Both the position numbers and the translations under genes were made by a program. Positions 1-10,381 of a stretch of 64,000 nucleotides of DNA are shown here, piece by piece. Location of the stretch: contig OW051497.1 of the NCBI GenBank assembly GCA_932521035.1, positions 5,642,001-5,706,000 of the forward strand, read 5' to 3'. Source of the stretch: Oscheius dolichura (taxonomy: Eukaryota; Nematoda; Chromadorea; Rhabditida; Rhabditidae). Every line of letters starts with the position of its first letter. Positions within the stretch are counted from its first letter, which is position 1. Below the pieces are notes generated by a model, which saw only the letters and a list, made by a program, of their open reading frames with translations, was not told the origin of the DNA and made no database searches.

Positions 1-978
1 CTGATTCGGCTTGCTCGAATATTTCAATCAATTTAGGGATCATCCTGAAAGTTTTTCAATAAGCAGAACAACTCATGGCTACGTACTCTTCTTTTTCAAT
101 GGCGTTGCTCATCTTCTCCCTTCTTTCGTTGTTTTGTAAATGATATGTAATTGCCCGGTCGAGATCTTGTAGTTTGTCCTTTATAATTGGGGGTATTCGT
201 ATCCGACGGTCCAATATAGATTCTTCATCGTCCCCTGGTTCATCATAACTGCTATCCTAAACCAAAGAACTGCTTACTTCCAACAACATTAAACTAACAG
301 CTTCCGCAGGATCTTTCCCTTGTACTTCACATATTTTACCCCATATCTCTTCACATCCTGTTTTTTCTTGAAAACTAAGAGCTAAGTCGCAGGATTCTGA
401 TTCAGACCAGACTATCAATGTTTCCTAAAAATAAGAAGAAATTAGGCTAAGAGCTTAGCTCACTTGTTGTTTTTGATATACAGTATCCAGTAATATTTTA
501 GACTCTAATACATTCTTTTCTGTAAACGAATTATTACGTTAGAAAGCCTGGCGAAACATACCGGCTGCTTCTAACCGTACAATTATTACATGAACATTCT
601 GACCAGGAACTTGAACACAGGCGACATGACCTGTCCCTCTGTCGTCCCATGTCCGTTGTTCACATAATACATATAACTTCACACGATTTCGCGCTGACTG
701 TAAATAAAATCGATAAACGGGCGGGAACGGATTTCAACGAGATAATGTAAGATACGTACCCGTGATACATCTACATCGTCCAGTTCATTTTGTGCTGTAT
801 TTATTGGATTAAAATCAGTATCCATCATCTCTTCATCGGACCCGGGATCTTCTTCTTCCTGAATAAAAATATTAACATTTGGATCAATAAAAACCGGTAC
901 CTTATCATTCATTTCATAATTTACGCCAAATGGGGGACTCCCTCTGTTAGCCTGTGTTTCGTCATCACTATCAGACAT
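1..978 (-). CDS. Protein phosphatase 4 regulatory subunit 3 (SMEK/PP4R3), 5' part, cut by window edge
   Basis: PP4R3 targets the PP4 catalytic subunit to substrates through an N-terminal EVH1/PH-like domain followed by armadillo-type repeats. Six exons read leftward: 760-978, 562-697, 464-519, 299-424, 87-256, 1-44 (runs off the edge). The EVH1-like domain is clear: NRVKLYVL, then [12 protein letters not shown], then [50 protein letters not shown]. After it come an acidic linker (DEPGDDEES) and the start of the helical domain ([17 protein letters not shown]). Known PP4R3 proteins start close to the EVH1 fold; here the first exon adds about 73 residues, acidic and without recognised domain. 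The intron after exon 4 is ambiguous: GTTAGT donor gives 42 nt (257-298, preferred), while the better-looking GTAAGC donor would give only 21 nt and is needed for an in-frame TAG either way. Family identity is firm; the extent of the extension is inferred. Confidence 0.9.
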
Positions 979-2140
979 CACAGGTACCTGAGAAGAAGAA
1001 AATATAAGATTAAAGGGAACCCAGACAAAGAAAAAGAAAAGCGCGGGAGTTTTACGACCGGAAGCGAAGGAAGTAGAAGCGCGTCTTCCCACGGAACGAA
1101 AGCAAAACACACTGGCTGGGAAGAATCGGGAAGAGTAGTAGACGGGAAAGGTAGTGGGTTACAGCGGAGATAATATTCGAAGTTTCGAAGTTACGTCATA
1201 GTGCATGAAACACACGTGATAACGCGATCAAAAATTAGAGGGAGCGTCTCGCCCAAAGAAGGTCTTAACGAGTATAAGAATAGTAGAACTATTGAATGGG
1301 TTCTAATATATCCCGAAAAGTTGAAAAAATACAAAATTTATGCAAAATAAAGCGGAACGGAGGTTGAAATTAGGGCGTGACCCGGACTAGATTGACTAGA
1401 GATCATAGATCAGTTCGGATACAGCGGCATCTACTCTAAACTAGCTTATATCCTTCGTAAATCTTCGCTCATTTGTTATTCTTTCTAATGATCATCAAAA
1501 AAGTTCACAAACAAATTGAAAACTCTGGAGTGGGGCCGTTTGCCAAATCGGCCTGGCAAAATGTCAGAAACGCGACGCGTGGAGTCCTGCCGCGAAAACG
1601 CTCGCGTCTCCCCAATCCCAAGGGTACGGTTGTCCTCGTATGACTCAGGAACCATTGCGATTACGCAATCAAAGTCGAGACTATTTGAATGCTAGTTCGG
1701 CCCACTTATTGGGAAAGCTAGACGTTATACCGTCGCTTTTCTAAATTTTTTTGCTTTCCACAGGAAACGCTCTTATTGATTTTGATTAATCGTCAACTGG
1801 TTTTCCACTTTATTTTGTTTCTCACCAAACAAAATGAGTTCGCTAATTCATTTTTAAAAACCGTGACAAATGGCGGGAATCTCTATTCTACCAATAGCTA
1901 AAAGCTTTATTGTATTAACAACTGCATTTACACATTTAATTTTAAATATATTCCAACGCTTTCGAGATTTTCACGTAGGACGCGATAATCAGCTTATCAA
2001 ATGTAACTATCGATTAAATCGGCCCATTTTTTTTTGTAAAATTTTGCTAACTAACTTAAAACCAAGTCTGTGTCTTAAGTAGTCCGTCTTCCTTGTTGAA
2101 CTTTGAGATATCGCGTTTACCAATATTATTGATTTCAGAT
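979..2140. promoter_or_regulatory. Shared divergent upstream region, PP4R3 / CHMP5
   Basis: This 1.16 kb separates the start codons of two divergently transcribed housekeeping genes. I see no protein-like exon: the open frames here read as shadows or low-complexity. A bidirectional promoter is inferred from layout only; no TATA box or other named element was recognised. The bases just before the CHMP5 ATG (ttgatttcag at 2129-2138) look like a splice acceptor, so the first CHMP5 exon may be preceded by a 5' UTR intron or a spliced-leader acceptor. Confidence 0.4.
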
Positions 2141-3039
2141 ATGAGACGCATTTTCGGAACCGGCAAGCAGCAGCCTCCTCCAGATCTTAATGCCGCCATC
2201 CAAAGTGTCGAATCTCGCGGAGAAAGTGTCGATAAGAAGATTGCCAAGGTATTCTTTTATTTCTTTATTTTACTTGTCTTACCATTTAATTACAGTTAGA
2301 CGCTGATTTGATCAAGCTGAAGGACCAGATGGGCAAGATGCGAGAAGGCCCCAGTAAAAATCTTTTGAAGCAAAAGGCGCTCAGGTATATTGAATCTAAT
2401 TATATAAGTAATTTTGTTAAGGATTTTAAAACAGAAGCGTATGTACGAGAGCCAAAAGGGACAACTGGATCAGCAAGTGTTCAATATGGACCAGAGTCAC
2501 TACGCCCTGCAGAGCATGAAGGATAACCAGGTATTATTCTTTTTTCCTTCGTTTAGTGGATTTATTTCAGGTTACCGTTGCTGCAATGACGGACGGCCTC
2601 AAGGCTATGAAGCGCGAGTACAAGAAGATGGACATTGGCAAGATCGAGGATCTTCAGGATCAAATGGAAGACATGCTGGATATGAACAACGAGATACAGG
2701 AGGCGATGAGCCGGCAGTACGACACCCCCGATGTGAGTCACTGTTTGGGTTGGAATGGATTGCGAAAGAGCAAATATGTTTACTATTGATTATCGCGTGA
2801 CAGTCCACCGAAACAACTGATAATAACCACGTTTTCAGATCGACGAAGCCGACCTTGAGGCAGAGTTGGCCACTCTTGGGGATGAACTGGAACTGGGAGA
2901 CACGGACACTTCGTACTTGGACGAGGCTCTCAGTGCTCCCGGAGTTCCTACAAGCAAGCCACAGAGCAACAGAATTGCCGACGGATTGGAAGTGGACGAG
3001 TTCGGTCTTCCCAAGATCCCTGCCGCTCTTGGTAACTAG
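2141..3039 (+). CDS. CHMP5 / Vps60 ESCRT-III accessory protein
   Basis: CHMP5 (yeast Vps60) binds LIP5/Vta1 and regulates Vps4-driven ESCRT-III disassembly on endosomes. Five exons: 2141-2248, 2296-2384, 2422-2530, 2571-2732, 2839-3039, giving about 222 residues, the usual family length. Landmarks in order: MRRIFG start; [102 protein letters not shown]; the acidic Asp/Glu-rich segment [18 protein letters not shown]; and the C-terminal [11 protein letters not shown]. All joins keep frame. The ATG directly follows a ttgatttcag acceptor-like site. A polyadenylation signal lies about 100 nt past the stop. The gene appears intact. Confidence 0.97.
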
Positions 3040-3137
3040 TCACACTCGCCAAATGTCATGTAAATGTTTCTACCCAAGTGAAAGACTTAGTCGGTGATAC
3101 GGGAGATCTTCAAATCTTGCATTCATTGTGACCGATG

Positions 3138-3143
3138 AATAAA
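3138..3143 (+). terminator. Polyadenylation signal of CHMP5 gene
   Basis: AATAAA lies 99 nt downstream of the CHMP5 stop codon on the same strand and is the first canonical signal after it. Confidence 0.6.
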
Positions 3144-6100
3144 TATTGTACATTTTGAACTTGTAACCTTTAAGATGACTTTGAACAAAAACATCAAAAG
3201 CTGGTTTATGGTCAGTTGAATCTGTGTGCTTCCAGAGGGATTCTAAGGACAGGGTCAACCGTCAACAAGCTTTTTCCAAAACATTGATCAGAATGTCAAT
3301 CATTTAGCATGTTTTTTTCTAGGCATTATTAATTTAGAGTATTCAAAGTCAAGTTGGTGAATTATACAAAGAAGAACATGCGACCAAAAACTGAAGTGTG
3401 ATCGAGATTACACGCGAAGGGAATCGCGGTAAATACGGGCTTGATTTCTTCATCTCTCTTTAAATAGATCTCCCTTTATAGCGGCTTTCTATCTCTACTC
3501 ATTTTAATATTATCCATCCGTTGTAAGATACAACAATATAAGCATTTTCATCGTTGATGATTAATTCTTATTTCCCAGTTCCTTTTCTCATTATGACTAT
3601 TTCCTTGGCACCTGTTGATGAACCTGAATAATTCTGGGTTTCCGGGTATATGTTCCTGGTTAGCTGTGACATAATTTCACGTGGAGAATGATGACAGGCC
3701 GGGGCTACTTAAAATATCCCAAAACGCGAGATCATTAATATTGCCAAGGTGCGAAAAATAGTCCTCATAGTAATTAATATAGTCACACACAACGAAATGA
3801 AGTCCCGGCACTCTATCGTTCTCGCCTTTCGAAAACATAAGCTCTGGTCCATTTCATTAGTTTTCAACCAGCTAGCTGACATGTGTGCCCCCTAGGATGG
3901 CCAGACAAACAGCCTGTAGTTTTTAGTAGACGGACTTCTCTATGTCGTTTCCCTCCCACTTGAAGGTTCCGCATGGTCAACTGCGAGACATATTGCTTAT
4001 TGCTGCTTCAAGACATTGAAATAAACTAAGAAGCTGTGTATCCAGAATAGCCATGTCTGTAATGTCGTCACAATGTTTAATAACTTATGCTATCCTAAAC
4101 AATACTACCGTATTCCATGATTAATGTGATCGTATGAGCTGTGATTTCACTTGAGATGTCTAGAAAGGGAATATCCCCTACAAGGGATGAAAACGAAACG
4201 TCATCATTTAATTGCCCTAGGGTTGCCCTAGAAGGAGTCTTGTATTCCTTTACTTGGTAAATTGGACCCAAGTCAATGCTCTTCTTAATTGGAAGGGAGA
4301 ACTTCACGTCTTCCTCACTGACGCCGGACCCACGCCTTCGCGGCTCCCAATAATGAGAAGAGGTTTTTATCTCTATTATCAATGCTTCACCTGTTTGCTA
4401 GCATGTGTTCATGAGTGGATACACTCCTATTTTGTTTTCGTAGAAATTGCAGACTGACCTTTATTTGAGGAGCTCTATGTCCCCAATGTGTTAACGAGGC
4501 ATTTCTCCTTGGGAGTGGGTGTAGGATCCTAATCTGTTTTCTTCATTACCATTCTCACTCCTATACTACTTCCAACAATTGTATAATAATCAGAGTGGAA
4601 TACACTCTCAGGTGCCCGAGCCTTTTGCCCTTATCTCCTTAAAAGTTGCCTCTTGCTGCCAAATCTGGATCATGCCGGATAGGGCGCAGACACCCACGCC
4701 TAGACATATTTTTTTTGGTTAGGGTCCAATCCAATGAGGTAATAGTAGGGGCTTAGAATGAATTTCTTTCTTATGAAATTATCTTCACCCCCTCTTGAAT
4801 AGGGTACTCCCCGTGCCAGATGCACTCAACCCTCACACTTCCTCTCCTCTCTGCTAGAATACATCATCTTGTCATGGCCTATAACTACAGTGGTAATTAA
4901 CATTAGGTGGAGATCCCGGCTGATCCTTGTCTTCCTTCTAATCTTGTCTGAGTGTTTCATACTTCCTCATCCTCTCCATTCTAATGATGGACTTACCGGA
5001 TCATTGTCTCGTCCATGCAAATGACGGTGGTAACCCCCATAAACAGCTAATCTTTGTTTGGACATGTCTAGTATTAGTTGACCTGCCTCTAAACTCTATT
5101 CCCCTAGTTAATTTACTGTGTCTAGAAGCGTGTCAACCCCCTCTCTATTCATTTCTGACGGTTTGACGTTGCTATATTTGCACTGAAAAGAAGAGGAAAT
5201 GAAAAGTTTCTTCCTCTTTAAAGGGGTAATTTTTCACTAGTGTAAGTACTACTGCGTAAAACAGTCGATAAACAATTCCTCGCCTCGTTTATTGGCTGCA
5301 CTTAAAAGAAATTCTCCAAGCAGTAGTAGTGTTTTTTTGCAGAAATCATAGTCAGTCCGATCCCTTATTACACAGTAGAGATTCTTTTGGATAGACACAG
5401 GACAAATTATCCTGCTTGTTTAATTCATTTGATTGTTTCACGTCCACCAAAAAGGACCACCCCCGGAAAAACAACATCAGCAGTTACCAATTTTAAAGTA
5501 GGCTGTCATTTGTCTAGCCAGCTGTCTCTTTTTCTCGGCTTACCTTCTTAAGGAAATCGTAACGTGAAGTGAATCGTTGTTATATACAAAGAGAATAGCT
5601 GTTCGCCTTCACATGCCAAATTGTTTTCTGGCATCTCCCTCCAATTCTACGTATAACAGCGTAAAGCAGTAGGGTCAGATTGCTTGTAAGCTTGCTTTTT
5701 TTACAATTAGGAGTCATATAATTAAATTATTCCATAAAGCGAGGAGTCCTTCCGTGGTTTATTTGCTTTTCGCTTAACTAAATTGACCGCCTGATCTCCT
5801 TTCTACGGAGCGGCTCGATCCCGGTATTAGTGAACTTTGATTCTGTTAAAAGGGATTTTGGAAGCAAATTATATGCTAACTATTATTTTCGATACGACTT
5901 AATTAACTTGAGGCCGCGCCTGTTTTGGAAACGGAACACAAACCATACTGGAATCAGAAGCTTTCGGTCTCTTTTTCTGTGCGGGTAGCATCCTAGAACA
6001 AACAGTTCCGCGTATTTTAATGTAGCGGTAATGATACTGCGACAAAACAATTATCCCGAGAAACGCGAATTTTAATAACAAAAAAAGTGAGCGCAAATAT

Positions 6101-7482
6101 TGTGAAAAGTTTGAATGTCAGCTAATTGGTCCTCGACAATTGAACTTATTTTGCTTAGTTTTTAGAGAATCAACAAGACCTGCAATTTGAAATAGTATAA
6201 ACAATCCCCACGCTCGCAGCCCATCTTCCTCCCACCACCCCGGGTACTCATTCGCCCCTTCTGCTGTTTTTTTCTAACAGACTCCGCCAACAAAGCCAAG
6301 AAAAATAAAATCAGACCATAAATTATTTGTGATTCCTGATGAAAGCATCTCCAAACATTTACCGTTTCGTAATTATTTACTATGCCGGCCCTTGGTCTGG
6401 AAAGATAACTTTTATCCGAACTTTAGCGTTTTATCTTGCTCACACCTACTACTCCCTTGTGGTCCTATAATCGCTCTAATGTACCCAACATTCCCTCCTG
6501 AGCTATCGTCAACGAGCTTTTAGTATGTGCCGTTTGAGTTATGTGGACACGGCAAATTGAGGGTCTACAAGTCCTCCGATAACTTCCTTATTTTTCGTTT
6601 GGTTTTGTATGTGTGGTGTTTCCCTCGGGAATAATGGCACAACACATGTTACGGGTACAATCGAGCCGTTGTGGCTGCCTCCTTCAACAGTAGAGATTTG
6701 AAGAACACCTCGCAGGTGGCTAACTAGACCAGCTTCTGCGGAAAAGTACTAAACCACAATGGCGCTCATAAAGGATAATAGGTAGCAAAGTCCTCTGGTT
6801 GGCCTCCAGTGCTCTTGTTTCTAACAGCCAATTTGAGATATTCTGCGCAAAGTTCTCAGAAATACAATCAGCCCGTTAATTGATAATCTTACATCTTTGT
6901 TGTTGTTCCTGCTTTGGCATCCTTGAAGTTCCTAGGGTCGCTTTACGTGGCCTGCCCTCTAACTTGTACTCGCTCCCTATCAAATATCTTCTTCTACTTC
7001 GTCATTTAAATGAGCATCACAGCCCAGCAAACCTAGCAATTACTAGACAGCAGAGATGATCCTTGGCTATTTCAGAAATGCGTCGTCATATCTGTCTTGA
7101 AGAATACGGTGAATTTGGCAGAGCTGCTTTTAGCCTTTTCAAGAGGCTTTGTCATAGGGCATGCAAAAGCTCATGCTAATCTGTTTTGCAGTAGGTGATA
7201 GTCACCCCCTCGTTCATATACAGCTATGTCGAGTGCTTAAACTCTTTTCTTTTTGTTGAGTTTCTCTGTAACCAGTCACGAGCACGAGCGTAAAAATTAA
7301 TTTACTTTTTCTTTTCCTAATCAAATGACGGCATTCCGTTTCTGATAAATTACATTGTAATGACAGACAAGTAGACGTCTAAATTGCACTCCTATATCCA
7401 TCTGCAACACCCTTACGTAGATAGCCTTGTTCTCCCTTCTTGTTTCCTCCAGTCTTTACCTAACAACGGGCCGCTTTCAGAA
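3144..7482. other. Gene-poor stretch, 4.3 kb
   Basis: No exon set with family similarity or a coherent splice pattern was found on either strand. Open frames are 60-95 codons and look random; the longest (4095-4382, minus) has no recognisable motif. Homopolymer T/A runs are scattered. Genes made only of very short exons could still be hidden here. Confidence 0.5.
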
Positions 7483-8925
7483 ATGACTCCGGAAGCCATC
7501 CACCTATTCTCGCAGATATGCACCGTGTTGATGATAGCCATTTGCCTCTTTGGAATCGTGGGAAACTCATTGTCCTTGGCCATCTACACGCGGTCAAAGT
7601 TCCGTAAGAAGTACGTCTGCCAATTTGCATTTGACCTGAAACGGTCGGATTAACTTAATTACCATATGAGTAGTGGGGATGAGACAACACGTTTCAGGTC
7701 GATCAACGTACTGCTGTGTGCACTTTCAGCTTCGGACCTTTGTGTTTGTTTCCTGGCCATACCTGTCTTCAGTATTTCACACTTGAATGAGCTGATCCCT
7801 GGTGTGTTAAAGTCTCTTCAATAAAATGTGCAAAGTTTAGGATCGGAAAGAGCCACGGCATTGGTCATGGTGTACCTTTATCCAGTAACCGTTATGTTCC
7901 AAGTCTGGTCGGTATGGCTCTTGGTAGCAATAACCATTGACCGCTACCTCGCTGTTTGTCATCCGTTCTACTGTAGGAGTTACTGCACAAGGTAAGCAAA
8001 ATACTGGTGCTTCGTTAACCAACCCCTGCAGAGGTAGAGCCATCATCATCGTTGGGATAACGTTTGCCTTTTCCATCGCCTACAACATTGTTCGCTTCTG
8101 GGAATTTCAATATGTCGAGCACCCTTCCGGTAACTTGCAATCAGTTCGTTTAGATAGTCTGTTACAGGCCAGTTGGAAGACCTTGTCCAGCCACAGCTTC
8201 GAGCAAACACGACTTTCATGCTCTGGTACCAGAACATTGCAACCCTCTTGACTCAGTTTGTTCTTCCAACTTCTGTTCTTTTAGTTCTAAACATACAAGT
8301 TTGTTACTCTTGTAAACAACTGAAAAGAAATATGCTTAGGTTGCTCGGACAATTATAGAAGCCAGTCATCAAAGAGAGGGTCTTGTTGCTTCTCAAAGAC
8401 GGGAACACAGCACGGCAAAGATGATGATCTTCGTTGTTATAGGTAGATTGACTTAGCTCCTTTTAATAATCGGATCTCTTCAGTTTTCTTATTTTGTTAC
8501 ACCTTTTCTTTTGTACTTAATATTCTGGAAATTATTGATGCGGATTTGTTTCGGGACAGCGTCGGCTACTTGCTAAACGATGTCAACAACATCTTAGTTG
8601 TTGTCAACTCCTCCTCAACCTTTATATTTTATGTCAAATATTCAACTAGGTACGGGTGAAAACAATAGCAATGGCTCCCCTCTACTTTCAGGTATCGCAA
8701 ACAACTTCGGACCCTTTATGGCATCCGATGGGTGGCGGCCAGAATAAGGTTCACCGAAATGCCTAGGAAAAGTGGAAAACAAAGCACCAAGGCCAATGAC
8801 TATCACCTGAAAACAACAGGTATGTTCCCAATGTACAAGTCCAACCAAACCATTCAGGATCAACGTACTTGACGAGCGGCAGAGATAAGTCCATTAGCTA
8901 CAGTGGATTATCTGTGAAGTCATAG
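7483..8925 (+). CDS. Rhodopsin-family GPCR, FMRFamide-receptor-like
   Basis: Peptide-type class A receptor in the plasma membrane. Nine exons: 7483-7610, 7698-7801, 7841-7991, 8032-8129, 8168-8298, 8340-8442, 8484-8649, 8692-8819, 8858-8925; 358 residues. TM1 carries the GN motif (FGIVGNSLSLAIYTRSKF), TM2 has LLCALSASDLCVCFLAIPVF, and TM3 ends in VWLLVAITIDRYLAVCHPF with DRY near residue 111; the stretch YPVTVMFQVWSVWLL is typical of FMRFamide/frpr-like receptors. ICL3 is basic (REHSTAKMMIFVV leads into TM6). TM7 departs from NPxxY: the end reads NSSSTFIFYVKYSTRYR. A pyrimidine-rich acceptor (gtttcctccag, ends 7452) just upstream suggests an upstream exon or spliced-leader site; an in-frame ATG at 7384 is the alternative start. 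Ligand unknown. Confidence 0.88.
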
Positions 8926-9853
8926 CCTTTCTCCTTTTGCCCCAGACCGTGTAATTCGCAGAAACGGGAGCACTTCTAATGAAATACGATAATCCAACTA
9001 TCCCGATCTACCCAGAGTGTCTTATTAAGCACTCAACACCACCGCCCTGTGATATGACTAACAAGTGTGAGTGTTACCTTCGAAGGAAGCACAAATGAAC
9101 GAGTACGAAATAAACTTGGAGAATTCCTCAATTGTTTCCGGCGACCGCCGGATTCGCGGAGGCGTTCTTAAGATAATGTTCAAAACAACGAAGGGGGTGA
9201 GAAGACTGAGTGTCAAAAAAGTATTTGTTCTTTCAACCTGAAGTTGTCGCTCTCTGTAGAGTAACAATTACTTGCTTGTGGTAGAAATATTGGGAAATGC
9301 AGTAAAACGGTATATACTGTCAGCGACTTTCAAACTAATCTATCTTGCTAGCTCTTATTGACATCCAGTTACCGTAGGGCTGTTGCTTTGCTAGTGGCAT
9401 GAAGCTTCTTTTTATTACATGTAGTAGGCGCATGTGAAGGATGAACTTCGACTGGTCTTTAAACCCGTCTCTGTGTAGTAAGTTGACGTTCTATTTTTTC
9501 TCATTTGCCAGTACTATTCTCAAATCCTGTTTACCTGGCCTCTTTGGCAAGCATTCTCTCATATCAGGGACTGGTAAACGTTCCTCGAGATCAGACAGCA
9601 ATTGCAGCTGATAATAGGAACATTCATACCAATTAGGCTCATAAAATTATAGGCTCATTGGTAGCTCTGCTGGGAAAGGGCTGGAGCATATCTGCTTGAG
9701 GGGACCAATATGTATGCCCTTTCGAGTATTGTAGAATCAGTCGGGATATTCAGAACATCACATCTTTTAATTCGGTTAACGCTATCTATTAACATTTATT
9801 GGAGATCAGGTAACAGGAAAGAGATCACTGGAAGCTCTCCAAAGGCCGGATGT
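8926..9853. other. Intergenic, between convergent GPCR and neuropeptide genes
   Basis: Shared 3' flank of two convergent genes. No coding exon was recognised in the 0.93 kb; open frames are short and lack motifs. Confidence 0.5.
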
Positions 9854-10296
9854 TCAATACTCGTTCATCCAGCTGTACGGGTTGCGGGTCCTCTTGTCGA
9901 ACATGGTGTACTGCCAGCTATAGGGATTTCGAGGAGCACGGTTGTAGTCATCGCCAAAGCGAGCGGAGCGTTTTCCCTGAAAGGAGTTATAACCTTAGGC
10001 ACGCACCCTAGCTCACATAGTTTTGTCTTGTGACCATCCAGCTGTAAGGGTTTCGGGGTGCCCTCTTTCCCTGAGTTCTCATCCATGAATACGGGTTCCT
10101 GGACTTTCTGTCATCGTCAGCCATCGCCATCCAAGAGTATGGGTTGCGACTCCTCTTATCGACTAAAATAGATGTCTGGATAAGCATTTCGTCGTCTTCT
10201 ACCGGAGTCCACATCAGAGCTGTCCTTTGACCCGAACCCTTCCTCGATAGCTGCCGCAACGACTCCAAGAAGAAGCAATAGATACCAAGCGGACAT
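9854..10296 (-). CDS. Neuropeptide precursor with five RNPYSW copies
   Basis: Secreted prepropeptide of 120 residues from three exons read leftward: 10203-10296, 10017-10162, 9854-9976. A signal peptide opens it (MSAWYLLLLLGVVAAA), then a short acidic spacer. Five repeats follow, each with the core RNPYSW and split by basic cleavage sites: SRNPYSWMAMADDD (after DKR 33-35), SRNPYSWMRTQ-GKR, APRNPYSWMVTRQNY-GKR, APRNPYSWQYTMF-DKR (Gln replaces Met) and TRNPYSWMNEY at the C-terminus. Two copies end in Gly-Lys-Arg and should be C-terminally amidated; the Gly of the third copy is created exactly at the exon 2/3 junction. Both introns are 34-40 nt and fix the frame: signal peptide and peptides lie in different genomic frames. 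I do not recognise the peptide family. Convergent with the GPCR at 7483-8925. Confidence 0.9.
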
Positions 10297-10369
10297 GTCT
10301 GAAATGGGGATATCAAAATAGCATAAGAGGAGTATAAGCGATCAGAGAAGCTGGGTATAAAGATCTCCT

Positions 10370-10381
10370 CTTTATATGCAT
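10370..10381 (-). promoter_or_regulatory. Possible TATA box of neuropeptide gene
   Basis: On the minus strand this reads as a TATAAA-containing element about 75 nt upstream of the neuropeptide start codon. Position is plausible for a core promoter, but it is a single short match. Confidence 0.3.

Noticed and set aside
5800-5840. Possible tRNA B-box-like sequence
   Set aside because: GGCTCGATCCC resembles a B box, but no A box or acceptor-stem pairing could be found at the right distance. No tRNA or rRNA was recognised elsewhere.
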